From NCBI GenBank assembly GCA_937975745.1, contig CALJUK010000990.1:1-8210 (forward strand): DNA of 8,210 nt, given 5' to 3'. This document shows, in pieces, positions 1 through 4,846 of this stretch (positions within the stretch are counted from its first letter, which is position 1; each line of letters begins with the position of its first letter). Below the pieces are notes generated by a model. That model was not told the DNA's origin. It made no database searches and saw only the letters and a list, made by a program, of their open reading frames with translations. This DNA comes from an uncultured Planctomycetaceae bacterium (GTDB lineage: Bacteria > Planctomycetota > Planctomycetia > Planctomycetales > Planctomycetaceae). A program made the translations under genes and the position numbers.

Positions 1-73
1 TTAACGCTTCGAGCAATCGGACCGCGTAGATCACACCGCTGGCACCCGTGATGGCCACGACGAGGTTTTTCAA
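1..73 (-). CDS. ubiX: UbiX flavin prenyltransferase, N-terminal fragment (continues past the left edge)
   Basis: Only the first 24 codons are in the window. The peptide begins MKNLVVAITGASGVIYAVRL: a first beta strand followed by the GASG loop (residues 10-13), the flavin-phosphate-binding N-terminus typical of UbiX/Pad1. UbiX joins a dimethylallyl group to FMN to make prenyl-FMN, the cofactor of UbiD decarboxylases; it is a soluble, usually dodecameric enzyme. The start is a TTG at 73-71. It is chosen because a strong Shine-Dalgarno (GGGAGGAA, minus strand, 88-81) sits 7 nt upstream and because it gives the standard family N-terminus. The gene starts 3 nt after the ubiE stop, so the two are almost certainly co-transcribed. 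In futalosine-pathway organisms the equivalent protein is called MqnM; the window cannot tell which menaquinone route is used. The rest of the active site is not visible. Confidence 0.88.
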   Translation of the reverse strand, partial: MKNLVVAITGASGVIYAVRLLEAL

Positions 74-76
74 CCG

Positions 77-895
77 TCAGTTCCTCCCGTGCGAAGCGGC
101 CGGTATCCGATCAGATTCGGCCGCCGGCGGATCGGCCCGTTTATCGGCCGGCTTCTCACCAACGTACAAAGTTGCGATGCCAAATGTCAGGGGCCAGTAG
201 CGGACCTGCTCAAGTCCGCAGTCGAGGAGAATCTCCGCCAGGTCGTTTCCGTAGGGAAATTCGGTGACAGATTCCGGCAGATAGCTGTAGGCTGACTGCC
301 GATTACGGGACAGCAGTTGTCCGATCCGGGGAAGGACATACCGGAAATACAACTTGTAGCCCCAGCGGAGAACGGGGTTGCCGGGGAGCGAGAACTCAAG
401 AATCGCCACGCGACCGGCTGGACGGCAGACGCGAATCATCTCTCGCAGGCCACGCCGGGTGTCCGAGACGTTCCGCAGGCCGAATGCGACCGAAACGATC
501 TGAAAGGTGTCGTCCTCGAAGGGAAGTTCCTGCGTGTCTGCTTCCAGAAAGCGAAGGTCGTCGGGCGAGTTCGCCGTAGTCCGGCTGGCTTTTTGGTCGG
601 CAATCTGAAGCATCTCGGGTGTGAAGTCTGTGCCGACGACGGGAACCTGCCCGTCACCCCGCTTCCAGTAGGCAATGGCCAGATCACCGGTCCCCGTGCA
701 GACGTCAAGAATGGGATCGTTGCCGGTGGGGGGGACTTTGCGAACAGTCCGCCATCGCCAGTAGTAGTCGACTCCTCCGGACAGGAGATGATTCATCAGG
801 TCATAACGTTGCGAAATCTCGCCGAACATTTGCCGAATGCGCTGGCCTGACTTGTCCACGCTGGGAGAATCGGATTGAGCAGTACTGGAATTCAT
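77..895 (-). CDS. ubiE: UbiE/MenG-type demethylmenaquinone C-methyltransferase
   Basis: A 272-residue class I SAM-dependent methyltransferase of the UbiE/COQ5 family. It transfers a methyl group from SAM to the quinone ring carbon, the last step of menaquinone (or ubiquinone) synthesis. Visible landmarks are: YDLMNHLLSGG (31-41), the N-terminal family signature; DVCTGTGDL (64-72), SAM motif I; GTDFTPEML (88-96), with the acidic residue after strand 2; the EAD..ELPFEDDTF..V.VAFGLRNVSD block (118-145); the LEFSLPG segment (166-172); and YSYLPESVTEFP (203-214) near the C-terminus. Two family positions differ: the usual His before the YW of the first signature is Asp43, and the usual KPGG turn reads RPAG (158-161). 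About 25 residues of polar tail follow the domain. The start is ATG at 895 without a clear Shine-Dalgarno. Neighbouring ubiD and ubiX support a role in menaquinone synthesis. Confidence 0.93.
   Translation of the reverse strand: MNSSTAQSDSPSVDKSGQRIRQMFGEISQRYDLMNHLLSGGVDYYWRWRTVRKVPPTGNDPILDVCTGTGDLAIAYWKRGDGQVPVVGTDFTPEMLQIADQKASRTTANSPDDLRFLEADTQELPFEDDTFQIVSVAFGLRNVSDTRRGLREMIRVCRPAGRVAILEFSLPGNPVLRWGYKLYFRYVLPRIGQLLSRNRQSAYSYLPESVTEFPYGNDLAEILLDCGLEQVRYWPLTFGIATLYVGEKPADKRADPPAAESDRIPAASHGRN
81..88 (-). promoter_or_regulatory. Shine-Dalgarno of ubiX, inside the ubiE 3' end
   Basis: The minus strand reads GGGAGGAA, then 7 nt, then the TTG start of ubiX. It lies in the last codons of ubiE. 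Ribosomes finishing ubiE could therefore re-initiate on ubiX (translational coupling, inferred). It is the clearest ribosome binding site in the window and fixes the non-ATG start. Confidence 0.7.
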
Positions 896-1057
896 CGGAT
901 CGGACTCTGATTCGTCAGTCAGTGTTTCGTCAGTCGGTCTCGGCCAAGCAGGAATTGGAGCGTTTCCTCTGCCACGTCATCTTAGCAAGCTTGCTGAAAA
1001 CGCCAACTTGCCGACCGGAATCGATACGGCGTGTGACGGTCCGCCAGGTGTGGACGA
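896..1057 (-). promoter_or_regulatory. ubiD-ubiE spacer with weak promoter-like boxes and a perfect palindrome
   Basis: This 162-bp gap between the ubiD stop and the ubiE start has no convincing gene. It holds a perfect 12-bp palindrome, AGCAAGCTTGCT (984-995). On the minus strand TTGGCG, 16 nt and TAAGAT can be read across it, a weak sigma-70-like pair with 4 of 6 matches in each box. The gap is long for a tight operon, so ubiE-ubiX may have a promoter of its own. This is inference from spacing and weak boxes only. Confidence 0.22.
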
Positions 1058-1067
1058 TCACTGGCGG
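1041..1067 (-). terminator. Stem-loop across the ubiD stop codon (possible terminator or attenuator)
   Basis: CCGCCAG (1041-1047) and CTGGCGG (1061-1067) are perfect inverse complements. The stem extends by two more pairs past a one-base bulge, leaving an 8-nt loop. The ubiD stop (1060-1058) lies within the hairpin. No U-run follows on the minus strand, so it is not a classic intrinsic terminator. It could stabilise the ubiD transcript end or reduce read-through into ubiE. Confidence 0.3.
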
Positions 1068-2656
1068 GGGCGGGCCATTGTGGGACTGGCAGCAGTTGGT
1101 GATTCGTGTGGCTTGCGATCTCCGCTGGAAACGCCATCCCGAGACGAAGCTGCTTCGCTGGCTGCAGGTGGTGCTGCTGTCGCTGGGGACTGTGTCTGTC
1201 GAAAAGTTTCCAGATGAGCCGCGACCGCTTCGGCCGTTTCAGCAGACGCAACGACTTGCCGAGGCCAGATTCGCGGATGTCCCGGCTCGCCCGATTTGCG
1301 TGTCCCGTCGATTCCAACACACCGTCCCAGTCCGGCTGTCGGTGTCGAATGGTCGGTGAACGGGACCGGACCATCATGCAGTGTGGTGTCCCGCCCGGGT
1401 TGCGCATGGGCCGTTGCGTGGAACCAGACGTCCGATTCGGATCGGACATTGACGTCTTCGTCGACAACGACCAGAAACTTGGCGGCCGGAATCCGTTCCA
1501 GGCTCCAGAGGGCGTGCATCACACGGCGGGCTTGGCCGGCGTATTGTTTGCGGATCGAAACGAACAGCAAGTTGCGAAAGGCGCCACTCGCGGGCCAGTG
1601 AATGTCGCAGACTTCCGGGACGAACAGGCGAATCAACGGCAGGAATATCCGCTCGTTGGCCCGTTCCAGCCAGTCCAGTTCCATGGGCGGCGGGCTGACG
1701 ATCACCTGCGGAAAGACGGGGTTGGCACGATGTGTGACCGCCGTGACAGACATCACGGGAAGTGTTTGCGGTTCCGCGTAGAAACCACTGCGACTGGCGA
1801 TGACATGCCCTGGGCTCTGCTCGGCCGTTGGATCGATATGCCCCTCGATCACGATTTCGGCCGTTGCCGGCAGGGGGACGTTGACGCTTCGCCCCCGCAC
1901 GAGACGAAGATTGTCCTGCCGGAGAAAACCGGCGAAAACGTATGGATCGACATGACGGGGGAGGGGGGCCTGCACGGCAAAGTTGAGGACAGGATCGCCG
2001 CCCAAAACCAATGCCAATGAGAGGACCGTCTGCTGCTCATTTGCCGCTTCGACGAGCGGCCAGAGTTGGCTTCGAGAGTCAGCGTGCAGAACGATCGTCG
2101 TGGAAGACTGCACTTCTGCGGTCACCGGAATGACGCAGCGGTCGCCCGTAACGGGATGCGACGTCACCAGGTGGGCCGCCGTCAATGTCGGCCCGGTCTC
2201 TTCCGGCCAGCACCGGGGGATCGGCAACTGGAACAGGTCGACATCCGAACCGAGTTTGACCACCTGCTGGCACAGCCCGGTCTTTACTTCGATCGTCGGG
2301 ATCTTCGTCAACTGGGCAATCCGCGGCACGAGCTGGATCGCTTCGAACCAGCCTTCCGGGACATCGGGCGCGCTCAGCCCCGCGATCCGTTCGGCCCCGT
2401 CTTGGAAGGAGCCGATTCGCAGCGCACGACAGAGGCGGCGTTCGCTTCCCAGTAAATTGACAACGACGGGAATGGTATGCCCGGCGACATCGTCGAACAA
2501 AATGGCCGGCGCACCGGCCGGCGGAGGGGTTTCCTTCAGGATACGGTCGGCAATGGCGGCGAGTTCGAGTTCCGTCTCGACGCGCTGCGAGATCCGGACA
2601 AGCTCTCCGTCGTCTTCCAACATCGACAAGAAATCGGCCAGATGATTCAAATCCAT
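1058..2656 (-). CDS. ubiD: UbiD-family protein (prenyl-FMN decarboxylase fold) with a diverged active site
   Basis: A 532-residue UbiD-family protein, somewhat longer than the usual ~490. Scaffold landmarks are in order: LADFLSMLEDDGELVRI (6-22); NLLGSERRLCRALR (67-80); LALVLGGDP (214-222); DPYVFAGFLR (237-246); PATAEIVIEG (263-272); FLPLIRLFVPEVCDIHWP (338-355); SIRKQYAGQARRVMHALW (367-384); VVVDEDVNV (396-404); GIDGTRK (448-454). Family members use prenyl-FMN from UbiX to decarboxylate prenylated aromatic acids in quinone synthesis. Compared with the family consensus as I know it, key positions differ. The NxGxYR motif reads CVIPVT (174-179), replacing Asn and Arg. The metal-ligand Glu before LV is Arg251. 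The EGPFG(D/E) motif reads PGHVIA (282-287), removing both catalytic acids. Neighbouring frames do not restore these motifs, so a frameshift is unlikely. Residues 486-532 form an Ala/Ser/Pro-rich tail. The family call is firm; decarboxylase activity is doubtful. A scaffold or new catalytic role is possible. ATG start; no clear Shine-Dalgarno. Confidence 0.9.
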   Translation of the reverse strand: MDLNHLADFLSMLEDDGELVRISQRVETELELAAIADRILKETPPPAGAPAILFDDVAGHTIPVVVNLLGSERRLCRALRIGSFQDGAERIAGLSAPDVPEGWFEAIQLVPRIAQLTKIPTIEVKTGLCQQVVKLGSDVDLFQLPIPRCWPEETGPTLTAAHLVTSHPVTGDRCVIPVTAEVQSSTTIVLHADSRSQLWPLVEAANEQQTVLSLALVLGGDPVLNFAVQAPLPRHVDPYVFAGFLRQDNLRLVRGRSVNVPLPATAEIVIEGHIDPTAEQSPGHVIASRSGFYAEPQTLPVMSVTAVTHRANPVFPQVIVSPPPMELDWLERANERIFLPLIRLFVPEVCDIHWPASGAFRNLLFVSIRKQYAGQARRVMHALWSLERIPAAKFLVVVDEDVNVRSESDVWFHATAHAQPGRDTTLHDGPVPFTDHSTPTAGLGRCVGIDGTRKSGEPGHPRIWPRQVVASAETAEAVAAHLETFRQTQSPATAAPPAASEAASSRDGVSSGDRKPHESPTAASPTMARPRQ

Positions 2657-2667
2657 CGATTCGATGG
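2653..2667. repeat. Short inverted repeat over the ubiD start codon
   Basis: CCATCGA (2653-2659) and TCGATGG (2661-2667) are perfect 7-bp inverse complements around one base. The ubiD ATG (2656-2654) is inside one arm. In mRNA this could hide the start codon in a small hairpin; in DNA it could be a protein site. A repeat this short may be chance. Confidence 0.3.
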
Positions 2668-3014
2668 CCCATCGTTAGGATTGTCTGAGAACATCACCGG
2701 GATGACGGCCCGTATTCCGAGAAATCAACTTGGCGGCGTGGCCCGACTCCACCTTCGCCGTCACGAATGAATGAGCCGCGACTGAAACGGAATGTTCTGT
2801 ATGTCTCGGAGTGAAATCCGGTTTCGCAGCTCGTTCTATCCAGGGCCGGTCACCCCGGTTAGACTCCGTGGGGCACGGTTCCTGGCTAGAGGGACCGTGT
2901 CTTCCAGAACGAGCGACCCGGTCACGTCTGCCGAGTTCGCCCGCGGATTGTACCAAGATGCAGCCCCGCCGGGGAGCGGGCAAGTCATCGAGATGAGAGA
3001 TTAAGAGTCGGTTT
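2657..3014. other. Divergent intergenic region between ubiD and the BASS transporter
   Basis: These 358 bp separate two genes read outward, so promoters for both are expected here, though no strong sigma-70-like pair stands out on either strand. Short open frames exist on both strands but have no ribosome site, domain or plausible composition, and they cross the structured element at 2811-2914. Before the transporter start there is only a weak AAGAG (3003-3007), 7 nt upstream of the ATG. Confidence 0.5.
2811..2914. other. Nested inverted repeats; possible structured RNA or intergenic repeat element
   Basis: Four helices can be drawn. A 9-bp perfect outer stem pairs 2829-2837 (GCTCGTTCT) with 2906-2914 (AGAACGAGC). 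Inside it are two hairpins. One pairs 2846-2849 with 2855-2858 and can add two G-U pairs. The other is strong: CACGGTTCC (2874-2882) pairs with GGGACCGTG (2891-2899) around an 8-nt loop and extends to 2872/2901. Together they make a three-way junction of about 86 nt. A fourth hairpin (2811-2816 with 2822-2827, one G-U pair) abuts it. It could be a leader RNA of the transporter, a small RNA on either strand, or a dispersed palindromic repeat. It matches no riboswitch, tRNA, SRP or 6S RNA that I recognise. Confidence 0.45.
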
Positions 3015-3995
3015 ATGGTGGAGCGACTACTACTGCTGTGGCTGATCCTCTCGTCGTGGTTGGCGTATGTCTGGCCGGAGTTGGGGTGGGACGCGGACCC
3101 CTTCCTGGCGGTCAAGCCAGCGATTGGTTGGTTGATCGCCGCGACAATGTTCGTCCTGGGAAGCCTGCTTCCTCGAGACGAAGTGACGCAGGTCATTCGC
3201 AACTGGAAGGTGGTTCTGGCTGGCGTTGGTGTGCAATTTGGTTCGATGCCCGCCCTGGCATTTGCCGTCGGATACGCCTTTCAGCTCCCGGAAGATCTGC
3301 GAATCGGTGTGATGGTGACCGGCTGTGTCCCCGGAGCGATGGCTTCCAACGTGTTGACTCTGGCCGCCCGGGGAAACGTCAGCTATTCGGTCAGCCTGAC
3401 AACACTCGCGACACTACTTTCGCCGATTGCTGTTCCGCTGGCGCTGTTGGCATCGCTTGGTTCGGCCGTGGATTACGATCCGCTCAGTACGGCGTACGTG
3501 CTGGTCACCCAAGTGGCTGGTCCGGTCGTGTTTGGGCACCTGTTGTCCCGATTGCGACCGGGCTATGCGGTTGCGATGGCGAAGATCGGTCCGGCAATCG
3601 CCAATCTGACGATTCTGATCATCATCGCCGTGGTTGTTGCACTCAACCGGGATCGCCTGGCCGCCGCTACGGGAACGATCGTCGTCGTCCTGCTAGCGCT
3701 CAACGTGCTTGGGTATCTGGCGGGCTATTTCGGCGGGAGGCTGCTGAAGCTGGATTCCCCGATGCAGCGGGCGCTCACGCTGGAGGTCGGCATGCAGAAC
3801 GCGGGGGTGGGGACATTGCTGGCGTTGCAATTGTTTCCGGATCGCCCGGGAGTGGCCATTCCGACAGCCGCTTACACCTTCGGATGCATGTTGACGGGGA
3901 CACTGCTGGCTCAGGTGTGGTCTCGGTTTCCGGTGGGTTCGACGACGGCCGAGGTTCCGTCGCCGACATCTGGGGTCTCGACGCAGGAACTTTGA
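3015..3995 (+). CDS. Bile acid:sodium symporter (BASS) family transporter
   Basis: A 326-residue, very hydrophobic inner-membrane protein with about 9-10 transmembrane segments, as in the SBF/BASS fold. These secondary carriers couple sodium entry to uptake of organic anions such as bile acids, keto acids or pantoate; the substrate cannot be read from sequence. Family motifs are clear: GCVPGAMASNVLTLAARGNVSYSV (103-126) and LEVGMQNAGVG (256-266), the two crossover regions. Compared with the structurally known Neisseria ASBT homologue (residue numbers recalled from the literature), sodium-site residues match at a constant offset of 3: Q74, S111, N112, S125, T129, E257, V258, M260 and Q261. It should therefore be an active sodium-coupled carrier. 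The last ~20 residues form a polar tail. Start is ATG with a weak AAGAG upstream. It is a single gene facing a convergent neighbour, so there is no operon clue to substrate. Confidence 0.92.
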   Translation: MVERLLLLWLILSSWLAYVWPELGWDADPFLAVKPAIGWLIAATMFVLGSLLPRDEVTQVIRNWKVVLAGVGVQFGSMPALAFAVGYAFQLPEDLRIGVMVTGCVPGAMASNVLTLAARGNVSYSVSLTTLATLLSPIAVPLALLASLGSAVDYDPLSTAYVLVTQVAGPVVFGHLLSRLRPGYAVAMAKIGPAIANLTILIIIAVVVALNRDRLAAATGTIVVVLLALNVLGYLAGYFGGRLLKLDSPMQRALTLEVGMQNAGVGTLLALQLFPDRPGVAIPTAAYTFGCMLTGTLLAQVWSRFPVGSTTAEVPSPTSGVSTQEL

Positions 3996-4052
3996 GAGGC
4001 GTCGAGTTGGGAATCGCGTAAATACCGGCGGAATGGGGACTCATGGTTTCGA

Positions 4053-4093
4053 CCAGGGGACGTGACCGTGTGCTTTGCATCAGCCACGTCTGG
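4053..4093. terminator. Weak bidirectional terminator-like hairpin between convergent genes
   Basis: CCAG (4053-4056) and ACGTG (4060-4064) can pair with CTGG (4090-4093) and CACGT (4085-4089), leaving a GGG bulge and a 20-nt loop. It lies exactly in the gap between the transporter stop and the stop of the convergent small gene, where a shared terminator is expected. There is no T-run on either side and the loop is large, so support is mostly positional. Confidence 0.22.
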
Positions 4094-4095
4094 TG

Positions 4096-4371
4096 TCACT
4101 CGTCATTGAGTCGCTGCTTCAGTTCGTCCCGCTCGCGGCGGGTCACTTCGAGATCGAACATCAGGTACTTGATGTCGAGCCTCAACTGAGAGAGGGCTTC
4201 CTGGACCAGAGACAGGATGCGCCGTCGTCTCCGAATCGCGTCGACGACTTCGGCGTAGACGGTCCCTAATTCGGCCCGGGCCGTGGGGGGAAGCTCCGCG
4301 ATACAGCGACCCAGCTCTTGCATTTCTCGCGGAAGCTCTTCGGCTTCGCCTTCAGGAAGTCTAGATTTCAT
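4096..4371 (-). CDS. Small charged helical protein of unknown function (91 residues)
   Basis: I do not recognise a named family. The protein is short, soluble and strongly helical. It has an acidic N-terminal part (EGEAEELPREMQELGR, 7-22), a run of five arginines (47-51), and then a heptad-like amphipathic stretch to the end (SLVQEALSQLRLDIKYLMFDL, continuing with TRRERDELKQRL, about 54-88) that suggests a coiled coil. There are no cysteine pairs, membrane segments or signal peptide. I chose ATG at 4371. The frame stays open to a TTG at 4467, which would add 32 residues, but that part is proline-rich, uses less typical codons for this region and has no Shine-Dalgarno. The regular helix pattern and lack of low-complexity noise suggest a real gene. 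DNA or protein binding through the basic patch and coiled coil is a guess. It is convergent with the BASS transporter and has no evident partner. Confidence 0.65.
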   Translation of the reverse strand: MKSRLPEGEAEELPREMQELGRCIAELPPTARAELGTVYAEVVDAIRRRRRILSLVQEALSQLRLDIKYLMFDLEVTRRERDELKQRLNDE

Positions 4372-4563
4372 AATCGAGTCGATTTCCGTCTTTGGTGCTT
4401 GCGGTTTCGGAGTCTCGTCTGGGCGTGGAAAACAACAGATATTGTGCCGTTCCGTGAAGAATCTCAATGGATAGCTGGTAAGCTGTTGCTGTGAAAGGGC
4501 TTATGGGACATCGATCCTTCCCGGCTCTGTTGTGGCCATGATGTTTTCACGCCACGCCTCGTC

Positions 4564-4592
4564 TTGGCGAATGACGCAAAGTCTAGTAGACT
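4564..4592 (+). promoter_or_regulatory. Possible sigma-70-like promoter with a palindrome over the -10 box
   Basis: TTGGCG (4564-4569), an exact 17-nt spacer and TAGACT (4587-4592) each match 4 of 6 consensus bases. AGTCTA (4580-4585) and TAGACT (4587-4592) form a perfect inverted repeat around one base, so a repressor-like protein bound there would cover the -10 box. Transcription from here would give a 5' leader of about 245 nt for the exported-protein gene. Box quality is modest. Confidence 0.28.
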
Positions 4593-4615
4593 CCGCCACT
4601 TACACCGGACAACAC

Positions 4616-4646
4616 GCGTGATGACAAAAATCAACAGCGTGATGAC
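4616..4646 (+). repeat. Tandem direct repeat GCGTGATGAC with a 21-bp period
   Basis: GCGTGATGAC occurs at 4616-4625 and again, identically, at 4637-4646. The 21-bp offset puts both copies on the same face of the helix, two turns apart, as in paired binding sites of response-regulator-type activators. It lies about 200 bp before the start of the exported protein. Function is inferred from geometry alone. Confidence 0.4.
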
Positions 4647-4846
4647 GTTTCAGTGCAGTCGAATCACTCGTCTGCCCGATTTTTTGAAAAGTCGCGCACC
4701 GCTGGTACCAGATGATCTCGTTGCGGTGACTGGCCGGCTCCGTAAGCCGTACCGATTGTGCCGTCCGCACATCTCCTCGGCAACCTGTTCAAGTCGTCAA
4801 TTCGAGTGCCCCGCCGAACTGCAAGGATGCGAGCGAAGCCCGGGCT

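Larger units (their letters stand above)
4372..4846. other. Intergenic region upstream of the large exported protein
   Basis: A 475-bp spacer between divergently read genes. It holds a promoter-like pair overlapped by a palindrome (4564-4592), a 10-bp direct repeat with a 21-bp period (4616-4646), a perfect CTGGTACCAG palindrome (4702-4711) and a small hairpin (4735-4739 with 4745-4749). An open plus-strand frame across 4564-4878 runs into the next gene and has no ribosome site or recognisable domain, so I treat it as non-coding. Confidence 0.45.

Noticed and set aside
317..850. A long plus-strand open frame opposite ubiE
   Set aside because: It is an antisense shadow of ubiE in GC-rich DNA; the ubiE motifs make the minus strand the coding one.
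1780..2150. Frameshift or sequencing error as the cause of the missing UbiD motifs
   Set aside because: The frame is continuous and family-like on both sides of each changed motif. An alternative frame I read around residues 275-290 does not give the expected EGPFG(D/E) pattern.
2829..2914. tRNA with a long variable arm, because of the length and the GGTTC string
   Set aside because: The outer stem is 9 bp with no matching acceptor end, there is no anticodon arm with a proper 7-nt loop, and the GGTTC is in a stem.
2675..3202. A 175-codon minus-strand open frame across the divergent spacer and the start of the transporter
   Set aside because: It overlaps the well-supported transporter in antisense, crosses the structured repeats, shows no domain and has an irregular composition.
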